The position numbers and the translations under genes were made by a program. A DNA stretch of 64,000 nt, taken from assembly GCF_002844595.1 (NCBI RefSeq), contig NZ_PJNW01000009.1, positions 62,001-126,000 on the forward strand. The letters are read 5' to 3'. The notes under the pieces were generated by a model. It was not told where the DNA came from and did not search any database. It saw nothing but the letters and a program-made list of their open reading frames with translations. Numbering within the stretch: position 1 is the stretch's first letter; each line of letters opens with the position of its first letter. Positions 1 through 7,645 of this stretch are shown one piece after another. The DNA comes from Pleomorphomonas diazotrophica. GTDB taxonomy: Bacteria > Pseudomonadota > Alphaproteobacteria > Rhizobiales > Pleomorphomonadaceae.

Positions 1-1172
1 TCCATCGCGGCTTTCAGTGCGTCGATGTGCCGGTGGATGTAGACGGCCCGACGCTCGTCGTGGATCGCGCCATCCGCGCTGACCTCGTCGGGATAGGTGG
101 CGCCATTCTCGGTGATGGCGATGGGCACCGGCTGATAGTCGCGTTTGACGCGCAGGAGCAGCTCGGTCAGTCCCTCGGGATAGACTTCCCAGCCGAAGCC
201 GGTGACGTCGGTTGCGTCCGGCTCGACGACGCGGGACCGCATTGGCCCGCCCTTGGGATCGTTGGCGACGATCTCGCGGAAATAGTAGTTGATGCCGAGG
301 AAGTCGGTCTTGCCGGCGATGGTCGCGAGATCTCCCTCGACGATATCGGGCGCGGCGGTGCCGAGCTCGCGCAGCACGTCCTCCGGGTAGCCGCGACCAT
401 GCAACGGATCGAGGAACCAGCGGTTTCTGAGACCGTCATGACGGATGGCAGCCAAGTGATCGGCCTCGGAGTCCGATGCGGTGTGGATCGGGTGCAGGCT
501 GAGCGCGATGCCGCATTGGGCGGCGGCGACATTGGCGCGGAGCACCGGCAGCGCCAGGCCATGCGACAGGAGAACGTGGTGGGTGGCCTGCATGGCCGCG
601 GCAAGATCGCGTTTGCCGGGGGCGAACTCGCCCTCGTAATAGCCTTTGATGGTGCTGCACCAGGGCTCGTTATGGGTGATCCAGCGCTTGACCCGGTCGC
701 CGAGACGGCGGGACACCACATCGGCAAAATCGGCGAAGGCCAGGGCAGTCTCGCGGCGTGGCCAGCCGCCGGCATCCTCGAGTGGCTGCGGCAGGTCCCA
801 GTGGTAAAGCGTCAGCCAGGGCTCGACGCCGCGTTCGAGAAGGCCGTCGACGAGGCGATCATAGAAGACGAGGCCGGCCTCGTTCACAGCGCCGGTTCCG
901 GTCGGCAGAATGCGCGGCCAGGACACCGAGAAGCGATAGGCTCCGACGCCGAGCGCCTTGATGAGATCGAGGTCTTCTTCGAGATGATGATAGTGGTCGC
1001 AGGCGAGCGTCGGCCTGTCGCCATTCCGGATGCGCCCGGGTTCGGCGGCAAAGCTGTCCCAGACCGACGCACGGCGACCGTCGATGTCCGACGCGCCCTC
1101 GATCTGCAAGGCGGATGTGGACACGCCCCATCTGAAATCCCCGGGAAACTGCGCGCGAGTGGAACGAGGCAT
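1..1172 (-). CDS. GH1 family beta-glucosidase, 3' end cut by the window
   Basis: Hydrolyses terminal beta-linked glucose (or a related sugar) from oligosaccharides. There is no signal peptide, so it probably acts in the cytoplasm after uptake. The N-terminus has the GH1 opening FPGDFRWGVSTSALQIEGA, followed by the YRFSVSWPRI and YHWDLPQPLED blocks. The acid/base Glu sits in THNEP at about residue 169 and the nucleophile Glu in ITENG at about residue 355. About 390 residues are present against a usual 440-480, so the last few dozen lie off the left edge. The start is the ATG immediately before PRSTRAQFPGDF; no longer in-frame start is convincing. It is divergent from a ROK repressor, with two matching palindromes between them, which suggests sugar-induced expression. 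Exact substrate cannot be read from sequence. Confidence 0.93.
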   Translation of the reverse strand, partial: MPRSTRAQFPGDFRWGVSTSALQIEGASDIDGRRASVWDSFAAEPGRIRNGDRPTLACDHYHHLEEDLDLIKALGVGAYRFSVSWPRILPTGTGAVNEAGLVFYDRLVDGLLERGVEPWLTLYHWDLPQPLEDAGGWPRRETALAFADFADVVSRRLGDRVKRWITHNEPWCSTIKGYYEGEFAPGKRDLAAAMQATHHVLLSHGLALPVLRANVAAAQCGIALSLHPIHTASDSEADHLAAIRHDGLRNRWFLDPLHGRGYPEDVLRELGTAAPDIVEGDLATIAGKTDFLGINYYFREIVANDPKGGPMRSRVVEPDATDVTGFGWEVYPEGLTELLLRVKRDYQPVPIAITENGATYPDEVSADGAIHDERRAVYIHRHIDALKAAM

Positions 1173-1202
1173 TCTGACAACCGCCGTTGATGACTGGGTA
1201 CA

Positions 1203-1222
1203 TTTCAATTAATTAAATGAAA
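1203..1222. promoter_or_regulatory. Palindromic operator, copy 1 (TTTCA-N10-TGAAA)
   Basis: A near-perfect 20-bp palindrome with arms TTTCA and TGAAA and an AT-only centre lies 30 bp upstream of the beta-glucosidase start. The same arms and spacing recur at 1400-1419 before the ROK gene. Seen directly; that the ROK protein binds it is inferred from position and symmetry. Confidence 0.6.
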
Positions 1223-1399
1223 TGCAGAGTGAGTCAAGGCGGATAATTTTGCACACCGAAATTTATTCACCGGAACCAGCCGTCTCTTGGAAGTGAGGGC
1301 GAATCTTCCCTGTTTCTGCGGCCATCCAGCCTGTTGATAGAGCTGAGGAACCGATGTTGATGCCATCAGGAAACCTCCGGGCTGTTGAAATGGTCAGGT

Positions 1400-1419
1400 T
1401 TTCATTTCTATAAATGAAA
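1400..1419. promoter_or_regulatory. Palindromic operator, copy 2 (TTTCATTT-N4-AAATGAAA)
   Basis: An inverted repeat with perfect 8-bp arms, TTTCATTT and AAATGAAA, lies 40 bp before the ROK start. It shares TTTCA-N10-TGAAA with the copy at 1203-1222. This arrangement fits an autoregulated repressor that also controls the divergent beta-glucosidase. Confidence 0.6.
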
Positions 1420-1459
1420 CGAACCGAGCGAGCCTGCTCTTCGTAACGGAAGCGTCCCC

Positions 1460-2620
1460 ATGCCCTCCCTGAAGGGAAATCAGAGCACGTCGCGTACTCT
1501 CAACCGATTGTTGCTCCTCAATCATTTGCGGCGGCATGGACCTACGGCGCGTTCGGACATCGCGGCGGCGACCGGCCTCAGTCCGGCAGCGATCTCCTAT
1601 GTGTCGTCCGAACTCCTGGAACAGCAGGTCATCACCGAGCGCGACGCGGTGGCCGACGGCGGCCGGCGGCGGATGACGCGGCTCGACCTCAACTACGCCG
1701 GCCACGTGTCGCTGGGCGTCAAGCTGATGGAACACAGCCTCAGGGCAACGCTCACCGATCTCGGCACCAACGTCGTCGACACGCTGACGGCAGAGGTCGA
1801 CGCGCGCTCGCCAGACGCGGTGGCGAGGGCAACCGCCGACGCGCTCGAACAGCTGCTCGGTCGCTCCGGACAGGACAAGCGACGCCTGATCGGCATCGGC
1901 CTTGCCATGCCCGGCCAGCACGACGCCGAGCGTGGCATCTGCCTGCGCTGCGACCGGTTCGGCTGGAAGGATGTGCCGATCGCCGCGCTGATCGCCGAAC
2001 TCGCCGGCGCGCCCGTATGGGTCGACAATGACGTCAACGCCTTCGCGCTTGCCGAGCACCTGTTCGGGGCTGGACGGCAGGCGTCGTCTCTCGCCGTGTT
2101 TTCCTTCGGTCGCGGCATCGGTGCGGCGATGATCGTCGACGGCCAGCTCCTGCGCGGCCGTTACGGCGGTGCCGGCGAGATCGGCCATCTCGCCGTGGTC
2201 GAGGACGGCCCGCGCTGCGAGTGCGGCCGGCTCGGCTGCCTGGAGGCGGTGACCTCCCTGCCGGCCATCCTGAACGCCTACCGCATCATCAGGCCGTCCA
2301 GCCGGTCGATCGATCCCGCGGGCCTTGCCGTTTTGGCGGGGGAGGGCGATCCGGTGGCGCGCGAGATCCTCGATACCGCCGGCCGTCGGCTCGGCGCGGC
2401 GGCGGCGACTTTTGCCAGCCTGTTCGATCCGGAAACCATGGTGATCGGCGGCGAAGGCGTGCTGTTCGGCCCGGCACTGCTCGACCCGTTGGTCGCTACG
2501 CTCAAGGACAAGAACTTCCAGCGCAACACCGAGATCTTCGTCGAGTTCTGGAATGACGACGCCTGGGCACGCGGCGCCGCCGCGCTCGCCATCGACAGCT
2601 TCTTCTCGCTTCCGTCGTGA
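1460..2620 (+). CDS. ROK family transcriptional repressor (NagC/XylR type)
   Basis: A sugar-sensing repressor of 386 residues, the usual length. An N-terminal winged helix-turn-helix (about residues 12-65, with the recognition region near GLSPAAISYVSSELLEQ) is followed by a ROK kinase-like sugar-binding domain. That domain has the phosphate-loop-like SFGRGIGAAMIVDG near residue 214 and the zinc-binding CECGRLGCLE near residues 254-263. It is divergent from the GH1 gene, and the two TTTCA-N10-TGAAA palindromes in between are the likely binding sites. Family knowledge suggests the hydrolysis product or its phosphate is the inducer. The start ATG is close to the second palindrome, as expected for autoregulation. 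It lacks the kinase role of glucokinase-type ROK proteins because of its added DNA-binding domain. Confidence 0.9.
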   Translation: MPSLKGNQSTSRTLNRLLLLNHLRRHGPTARSDIAAATGLSPAAISYVSSELLEQQVITERDAVADGGRRRMTRLDLNYAGHVSLGVKLMEHSLRATLTDLGTNVVDTLTAEVDARSPDAVARATADALEQLLGRSGQDKRRLIGIGLAMPGQHDAERGICLRCDRFGWKDVPIAALIAELAGAPVWVDNDVNAFALAEHLFGAGRQASSLAVFSFGRGIGAAMIVDGQLLRGRYGGAGEIGHLAVVEDGPRCECGRLGCLEAVTSLPAILNAYRIIRPSSRSIDPAGLAVLAGEGDPVAREILDTAGRRLGAAAATFASLFDPETMVIGGEGVLFGPALLDPLVATLKDKNFQRNTEIFVEFWNDDAWARGAAALAIDSFFSLPS

Positions 2621-2716
2621 ACCTGATCCGATTTGGCTTCCACCCCTCCCTGATTGAAATGGACCATATGATGGTCTAATTTCGGAGTCTAGGCAGGCTT
2701 GAAAGGGTGCATCGTC

Positions 2717-2974
2717 ATGCGGATATCGGTTACGGAAGCCAAGGGGCAACTGACGGAGTTGATGCGGCGTGCCGAGCAGGGGGACGAGATCATTCTGACC
2801 CGACATGGCCGACCCGCCGTGCAGTTGGTTCCCGTCAGGCCAGTAGCCGGCGCGAAATCTCGCAAGGCGCTGCTTGATGCGGTCCGTGCCTCCGCCGCAA
2901 CCAAGGCGACTGCTGGCCCAGTCGCCGCGCGCAGCCAGGATTTTCTCTACGATGAGAACGGTCTTCCCCGATGA
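2717..2974 (+). CDS. Type II antitoxin, Phd/YefM family
   Basis: An 85-residue protein that should bind and neutralise the PIN toxin encoded immediately downstream, and repress their shared promoter. The N-terminus MRISVTEAKGQLTELMRRA, followed by GDEIILTRHGRPAVQLVP, is the typical Phd/YefM DNA-binding fold. The C-terminal 40 residues (Ala-rich, then QDFLYDENGLPR) would be the toxin-binding tail. The ATG at 2717 is preferred over an in-frame TTG at 2699, since it begins exactly at the conserved MxxSVxEAK motif. The stop overlaps the toxin start by four bases (ATGA), so the two are translationally coupled. Confidence 0.88.
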   Translation: MRISVTEAKGQLTELMRRAEQGDEIILTRHGRPAVQLVPVRPVAGAKSRKALLDAVRASAATKATAGPVAARSQDFLYDENGLPR

Positions 2975-3354
2975 TCGCGGTCGATACGTCTGCGCTGATG
3001 GCGATTCTGTTGGGCGAGCCGGAAGCGGACACCTGCGCGGCAGCGCTTGAGGTCGAAGACCGTCTCCTCATTTCCGCGGGCACGTTGGCAGAGGCGCTGA
3101 TTGTCAGCGGCCGGCGCAATGTCGGCGAGGAAATGTCCCGGTTGATCGACGGGCTTGGGTTCGAGATTGTCAGCGTGACGGCCGCGTCGGCACGTCGTGT
3201 CGCCGAGGCATATGAGAAATGGGGAAAGGGCCTCCACTCGGCTGGCCTGAATTTTGGCGATTGCTTCGCCTACGAAGTGGCGAACGAGTATGGGTGCCCG
3301 CTACTTTACGTCGGCAACGACTTTCGGCAAACCGACGTAAGGCCAGCTTTCTAG
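2971..3354 (+). CDS. PIN-domain ribonuclease toxin, VapC type
   Basis: A 127-residue endoribonuclease toxin. The acidic residues expected for metal-dependent cleavage are visible: Asp5 in MIAVDTSA, Glu41 in TLAEALIV, Asp97 in LNFGDCFAYE and Asp117 in YVGNDF. VapC enzymes typically cut tRNA or rRNA; the target here is unknown. The gene overlaps the Phd-type antitoxin by four bases. Phd antitoxin with PIN toxin is a common pairing in Rhizobiales. The pair sits between a sugar-metabolism regulator and a tRNA gene with no other mobile signs. Confidence 0.9.
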   Translation: MIAVDTSALMAILLGEPEADTCAAALEVEDRLLISAGTLAEALIVSGRRNVGEEMSRLIDGLGFEIVSVTAASARRVAEAYEKWGKGLHSAGLNFGDCFAYEVANEYGCPLLYVGNDFRQTDVRPAF

Positions 3355-3457
3355 CGGAGCGCCAAGCCACGTTCTTCGCAAAGCGTCAAACGGGCACGAG
3401 CGGCGCATCATATGCGCAGAGCCTGTTGTCAATCCATTGATTTTCCTGGGAAACCGA

Positions 3458-3533
3458 TGGCTCCGCGAGTAGGACTCGAACCTACGACCCGGTGATTAAC
3501 AGTCACCTGCTCTACCAACTGAGCTATCGCGGA
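3458..3533 (-). tRNA. tRNA-Asn (GTT)
   Basis: A 76-nt cloverleaf on the minus strand. The acceptor arms TCCGCGA and TCGCGGA pair, the anticodon loop is CTGTTAA with anticodon GTT, and the T arm contains GGTTCGAGTCC. The CCA end is encoded. Lies between the toxin gene and a small membrane protein gene. Confidence 0.97.
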
Positions 3534-3795
3534 ACAGCTTCGGTGGCGGTGCGTATAACAAAGCTGTTCCGGTTTGCAAAGCCCCTTCGGCAAGGAAAAT
3601 GCGACGACAGTGCGAAAAGGCCGAATGAGGTGGCATTGCGAGAGCTAACAGTATGGCACGGAAAGACTTTTTTATTCGCCGGGCCAGTGTTTTCCCGCAC
3701 GTCCGGAGCGACGGCCTTTGAAATGCCAACGGCACTTTCCTATCTGTCCGGGGCCGGTTTTCCGCCGGCGGCACGACGATGAGGAAAGGCTGTTC

Positions 3796-4050
3796 ATGTC
3801 GAGGGTGAGGCTCTGGGGGCGGACGTTGAGGCTGCCGAGAAACCGTCCTCTCCGCATCGGCATGGGCTTTGGCTTTATTGCCTTGGGGCTTGTCGGCTTT
3901 CTACCCATCGTCGGCTTCTGGATGCTTCCGGTCGGCCTTGCCATCCTCTCTGTGGATTCACCGCTCGCCCGCCGGATCAGGCGACGTGCCGAAGTTTGGG
4001 TGTTGCGCCGCTATCATCGCTGGAGAGGAGATGACGCTGGGTCGGCCTAG
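3796..4050 (+). CDS. Small membrane protein, PGPGW-like
   Basis: An 84-residue protein. A basic N-terminus (SRVRLWGRTLRLPRNRPLR) is followed by one or two hydrophobic segments, GMGFGFIALGLVGFLP and GFWMLPVGLAILSVDSP, then a very basic tail (RRIRRRAEVW). This pattern, a turn of Gly/Pro residues between two half-helices followed by D/E-x-P-x-ARR, matches the small PGPGW-type transmembrane proteins, although the PGPGW core is replaced by LPIVGFW. Function of that family is unknown. The start at 3796 is chosen over an upstream in-frame ATG at 3718, because homologues in my memory begin near the basic stretch. Confidence 0.65.
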   Translation: MSRVRLWGRTLRLPRNRPLRIGMGFGFIALGLVGFLPIVGFWMLPVGLAILSVDSPLARRIRRRAEVWVLRRYHRWRGDDAGSA

Positions 4051-4487
4051 GGAGATCTCGCGAAGACGGCCTAGGGCTTCCGCGGAATCAGTTCACGCGA
4101 ATGTGCCCGACTTTGATATTTCGTTCCTGGAGTGCCGCACCCACTTGTGGCAGGTTGAATGCAGGACAGGTGCGATGGGATCGCAACCTCGCCAGAATAC
4201 GACAAAAGCCGAATCGGACGGCGTCATATTTCGGTCGTTGTTGATCACTATCGGTTGCCCCAGAGAGAAATGCTCTCTCGTTCTTGGAAAGGAGGTCAAA
4301 AATGACAAACATTTCGCACACGCGGATCGCGCGGACGAATGTATGCCGTTCGACGATCCTTCCCAATCATCTTGGCTCGAAACGCCAATGGCGAATGTGT
4401 CTTTGCTAAGCAACTGACACCTTTCACGAAAAACGTAGTCGACAGGATGATGGTCTCGCCCCAGGCGCAAGGCCAGGAGAGCATATT
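4051..4487. other. 437-bp region with no assigned gene
   Basis: Between the PGPGW-like gene and the 78-residue ORF. GC content is visibly lower than in flanking genes. The only coding candidate I can support is the 35-codon ORF at 4302-4409, listed separately. No convincing RNA gene or terminator was recognised. Confidence 0.5.
4302..4409 (+). CDS. Possible 35-residue small protein with a strong ribosome-binding site
   Basis: An ATG preceded by a near-consensus Shine-Dalgarno sequence (GGAAAGGAGG, ending six bases before the start) opens a 35-codon frame ending in TAA. The peptide begins MTNISHTRIARTN, is basic, and contains three Cys (one central, two at the C-terminus). No family is recognised. 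The ribosome-binding site is among the best in the window, which is the main argument for translation. It could be a small protein or a leader peptide for the ORF that starts 78 bases downstream. Codon choice is less GC-rich than the neighbours, so a chance ORF remains possible. Confidence 0.35.
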   Translation: MTNISHTRIARTNVCRSTILPNHLGSKRQWRMCLC

Positions 4488-4724
4488 ATGTCCAAGCCAA
4501 TCGTTATCGAAGTGGCCGGAAAGGCCGTTGCCGTTGCCGCCCCCGCGGGCGATCAGGTGCGTTTTGTTGCCGTCAAGTATGACGTCTGGGATCTCGACGG
4601 CGAGCTTTTCGGCTCGGTCGCCGAGGCCGAGCGGGCGGCCGCGCGCCACCTCGCCGGCAGGGATACCCCGGAGCAGCCATTCAGTCGCGGCGGCTTCCCT
4701 CCCGAGTTGGCGGTCGCCGTCTGA
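4488..4724 (+). CDS. Hypothetical 78-residue protein
   Basis: No known family recognised. The start ATG follows GGAGAG at a suitable distance. The sequence is short and soluble-looking. An N-terminal strand pattern (SKPIVIEVAGKAVAVAAP) leads to FVAVKYDVWDLDGELFGS, an acidic-basic helix (AEAERAAARHLAGRD) and a tail PFSRGGFPPELAVAV. Good GC3 use and the ribosome-binding site support it as real; the overlapping frames on both strands have worse starts. Nothing in the neighbourhood indicates a role. Confidence 0.5.
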   Translation: MSKPIVIEVAGKAVAVAAPAGDQVRFVAVKYDVWDLDGELFGSVAEAERAAARHLAGRDTPEQPFSRGGFPPELAVAV

Positions 4725-4967
4725 ATGAAGGCCACCTCCAACTCCGGATCTCTCAGCAAATGGACCGTTGCCGGCCGCCCCGACCGGCAGCGGTTCGATG
4801 ATTGAGCTGCGCCTTGCGAAGCGCAGTCCCTAGACGCAATCTCTTGCGGTCAGTAATCGACCAGTCCTAGGCAGTCAGGTAATCCGCCCAAGGCGTTCGG
4901 TGCGATGGATTTTCGCTGTGACCCCTTGTCTATGCAGCCGCGCTCGCTTATGAACCCATCTCCGTGA

Positions 4968-5041
4968 GGCCACGTGGCGGAGTGGTGACGCAGCGGATTG
5001 CAAATCCGTGTACGGGGGTTCGATTCCCTCCGTGGCCTCCA
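4968..5041 (+). tRNA. tRNA-Cys (GCA)
   Basis: A 74-nt tRNA. The acceptor arms GGCCACG and CGTGGCC pair, the anticodon stem-loop is GGATTGCAAATCC with anticodon GCA, and the T arm contains GGTTCGATTCC. CCA is encoded. It ends 59 bp from the 3' end of rpiA on the other strand. Confidence 0.97.
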
Positions 5042-5100
5042 GATCCTTTTCCTATGCCAGACAGTCCCACAGCGCCTCCGGTAGGTTGGAGATGCTTGGT

Positions 5101-5826
5101 TCATGGCTGCTGCCCGGACCCCCCATGGCCTCGCTGGAGATGGCGTATCCCGTCGTTTCCCGCCACGACCAGATCGGACGCGATGCCGATGAAGAGCCCG
5201 TGTCCGATGATCCCGGCGCGCGCTTCGAGCTTGCCGGCCAGTTCCAAGGGATTGTTGATCGGGCCGAATCGACTGTCGAGGATGAGGTTGCCCTGATCGG
5301 TGCGGAAAAGACCGCCGTTGCCGGGTCGGGGCGTGACGGCCGCACCGAGGCTTTCCAGGAAGCGCACCTGTGACCGCCAGCCGAACTCGAGCACCTCTAC
5401 CGGCAACGGCCAGTGCGTGCCGAGCCGAGGCGACAGCTTGCCCTCATCCACGACGATGACTTCCAGGCGGCTGGCCTCAGCCACGATCTTCTCGCGAAGC
5501 AAGGCGCCGCCGCCACCCTTGATCAGATCCATCGCCGGATCGACCTCGTCGGCGCCATCAATGGTGATATCGATCTCGCGCGGAATGTCATCCGCCAGCA
5601 TGGGAATGCCCAGCGCGCGAGCGGTGTCGTCGGTGGCGCGCGACGTTGCGATGGCCACGATGCCCTGGAGATCGCCGGTTTGAAGTCGAACCGCGATCTT
5701 GCGCGTGGCAAAGATCGCCGTCGATCCTGTGCCAAGACCGACCACCATGCCGGATTGCACCAGCGAGGCCGCGTGCTCTCCGGCCTGTTGTTTGAAGCGG
5801 GCCTCGGGGTTGGCCTGAGGGGGCAT
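5101..5826 (-). CDS. rpiA: Ribose-5-phosphate isomerase A
   Basis: Interconverts ribose 5-phosphate and ribulose 5-phosphate in the pentose phosphate pathway, in the cytosol. The substrate-phosphate loop GLGTGSTAIF lies near residue 30. It is followed by DITIDGADEVDP with the conserved Asp/Gly/Asp residues, then LIKGGGGALLREKI with the catalytic Lys and Glu region, and VVDEGKLSPRLG. At about 241 residues it is close to the usual 220-235. The start ATG at 5826 follows GGGAG at good spacing. A longer frame reaches 5874, but its first codons fall inside a 19-bp tandem repeat, so it is not preferred. It is a single gene, with tRNA-Cys behind its 3' end on the opposite strand. Confidence 0.95.
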   Translation of the reverse strand: MPPQANPEARFKQQAGEHAASLVQSGMVVGLGTGSTAIFATRKIAVRLQTGDLQGIVAIATSRATDDTARALGIPMLADDIPREIDITIDGADEVDPAMDLIKGGGGALLREKIVAEASRLEVIVVDEGKLSPRLGTHWPLPVEVLEFGWRSQVRFLESLGAAVTPRPGNGGLFRTDQGNLILDSRFGPINNPLELAGKLEARAGIIGHGLFIGIASDLVVAGNDGIRHLQRGHGGSGQQP

Positions 5827-5846
5827 CACCAGATCTCCCGGCACCT

Positions 5847-5892
5847 GTTCGCCACGCTGCCGCTGGTTCGCCACGCTGCCGCTGGTTCGCCA
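5847..5892. repeat. 19-bp tandem repeat, 2.4 copies, upstream of rpiA
   Basis: The unit GTTCGCCACGCTGCCGCTG is present twice in tandem (5847-5865 and 5866-5884), followed by a partial third copy to 5892. The period is not a multiple of three, so the array is more naturally non-coding leader sequence than part of rpiA. It begins 21 bp upstream of the preferred rpiA start. Confidence 0.85.
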
Positions 5893-6054
5893 ACTCTAGC
5901 CTGGAGCGCAGCCCCGCGTCAGCATGGCGCGAAAGGGCCCAAGTTCCAAACGGCACGGTGAGAACATTGCCCGTACCCTTACTTGGTTGGCAAGAAGGCT
6001 CACTGCGAGGGGAGACAGCCCGCAGCCGCATATCGGAGGAAGCGCGGTGGAGGG

Positions 6055-6816
6055 TCAGACGACGGTTTCGCCGCCGTCGACGACCAGGATCTGGCCGGTC
6101 ATGTAGGAGGAACGGTCGGAGACCAGGAACAGGATCGGTTCGGCGATTTCATCGACCGAAGCCCAGCGTCCGAGCGGTACCTGATTGGCCACATAGCTCT
6201 CGATGGCCTTGCGGCCGCCCATCTGGGCGATGAAGGGTTCGTTGAAGGGCGTGTCCACCCAGCCGGGGCAGATGGCATTGATGCGGATGCCGAACTTGGC
6301 ATAGTCGCCGGCCATCTGGCGCGTCATGGCGATCACGGCGTGCTTGCTGGTGGTGTAGGCGACCATTTCTCGGTCGTAGAGCACGCCCGAGCTCGAGGAG
6401 GTGTTGAGAATCACCCCCATGCCCTGGGCGAGCATGATCGGCAACGCGTAGCGTATTCCCATGAAGACGGCCCGGACGTTGAGCGCCCAGGAGCGATCGA
6501 AGCCCGCGACCTCGACACTCTCGGCGGTGCCGGCCACCTGGGCTCCGGCGTGATTGTGCAAGATGTCGATCCGGCCATGCCGTTCGGCAACGATGTTGAT
6601 CGCCCGGCCCAGAGCCTCATCATCAGTGACGTCGACGACATGGGGCTCGGCCCTGCCGCCGGCCCGTTCGATCATCTCGACGGTCGCAGAGGCGCCGGCG
6701 GCATCGCTATCGAACACGGCGACGATGGCGCCCTCGCGGGCCATGATGGCGGCGCCGGCGCGACCGATGCCCGACCCCGCGCCGGTGACGATGGCAACGC
6801 GGTTTTTCAGAATCAT
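6055..6816 (-). CDS. SDR family NAD(P)-dependent oxidoreductase
   Basis: A 253-residue classical short-chain dehydrogenase. The Rossmann motif TGAGSGIGRAG is near residue 11. The usual NNAG appears here as NHAG. The catalytic Ser lies within NTSSSSG near residue 140, and the YTTSK motif gives Tyr154 and Lys158. The C-terminal ILVVDGGETVV is typical. It is the last gene of the leftward polyamine-type transporter operon, only 7 bp after the second permease. This suggests it oxidises the imported compound or a derivative, but that is inference; the substrate is not readable. An NHAG in place of NNAG is uncommon but tolerated. Confidence 0.88.
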   Translation of the reverse strand: MILKNRVAIVTGAGSGIGRAGAAIMAREGAIVAVFDSDAAGASATVEMIERAGGRAEPHVVDVTDDEALGRAINIVAERHGRIDILHNHAGAQVAGTAESVEVAGFDRSWALNVRAVFMGIRYALPIMLAQGMGVILNTSSSSGVLYDREMVAYTTSKHAVIAMTRQMAGDYAKFGIRINAICPGWVDTPFNEPFIAQMGGRKAIESYVANQVPLGRWASVDEIAEPILFLVSDRSSYMTGQILVVDGGETVV

Positions 6817-6823
6817 GCGGGTA

Positions 6824-7645
6824 TCACTCCGAAGGGGCGGGGCGCGGTCGGTCGCGCATCAGGAAACGGGAGAGCAGGATCAGCAGGAGCGAGGCCGTCA
6901 GCACCAGCGTGGCGATGGCGTTGATCTCCGGCGTCACGCCGCGGCGGATCGAGGCGAAGATGTAGATCGGCAGCGTGGTCTTCGAGCCGGCGACGAAGAA
7001 GGCGATGATGAAGTCGTCGAAGGAGAAGGTGAAAGCCAGAAGGAAGCCTGAGAGGATCGCCGGCAGGATCTGGGGCAATACGACCAGGCGGAAGGTGTTG
7101 AAGGGCGTCGCGTAGAGGTCGGCCGAGGCCTCGACGATATCGCGGCCGAGCGTGGCGATGCGGGCGCGGACGATCATCGTGACCAGCGCCATCGAGAACA
7201 GCCCGTGGGCGGCGATGATCGAGCCGTAGCCGAAGCCGAACTGCGGAGGATTGTCAGACGGCCAGAGGGCGGTGACGATTGGATTGAGCAGTGCGAAGAG
7301 TTGCACCAAAGCCACCAGCGTCGCGATGCCGATGACCACGCCCGGCACGACGATGGCGGCGGCGAGGAGGCCGTCGAACAGCATCCGGCCGCGCTTGCCG
7401 AGGCGTTCCAGCCCCATGGCGGCCATGGTGCCGTAGATGGCTGCGAGGCCGGCCGAGATGAAGGCCACCATCAGGCTGTTTTGGAGCGCCTGGATGAGGA
7501 AGGTGTTGGACAGCGCCTTGCCGTACCACTCCACCGAAAAGCCCGTGAAGTCGGAGGCGTTTCGGCCGGCGTTGAACGACAAGAGCACCACCAGGGCGAT
7601 CGGCGCGTAGAGGAACAGATAGACGGCGGTGACGAAGGCGCGCAT
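6824..7645 (-). CDS. ABC transporter permease, spermidine/putrescine type (PotC-like)
   Basis: An inner-membrane permease of 273 residues with six predicted helices. The first is VTAVYLFLYAPIALVVLLSF and the last lies near NAIATLVLTASLLLILL. The EAA-type cytoplasmic loop (EASADLYATPFNTFRLVVLPQILPAILSG) contacts the ATPase. The FSFDDFIIAFF segment after it is characteristic of PotC-type permeases. Its start overlaps the stop of the preceding permease by one base. It forms one import system with the neighbouring ATPase, binding protein and permease; polyamines are the likely cargo, though related systems carry other amines or amino acids. Confidence 0.9.
   Translation of the reverse strand: MRAFVTAVYLFLYAPIALVVLLSFNAGRNASDFTGFSVEWYGKALSNTFLIQALQNSLMVAFISAGLAAIYGTMAAMGLERLGKRGRMLFDGLLAAAIVVPGVVIGIATLVALVQLFALLNPIVTALWPSDNPPQFGFGYGSIIAAHGLFSMALVTMIVRARIATLGRDIVEASADLYATPFNTFRLVVLPQILPAILSGFLLAFTFSFDDFIIAFFVAGSKTTLPIYIFASIRRGVTPEINAIATLVLTASLLLILLSRFLMRDRPRPAPSE

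Noticed and set aside
27-1190. 387-residue plus-strand frame at the left edge
   Set aside because: It mirrors the GH1 beta-glucosidase on the minus strand, which has both catalytic Glu motifs.
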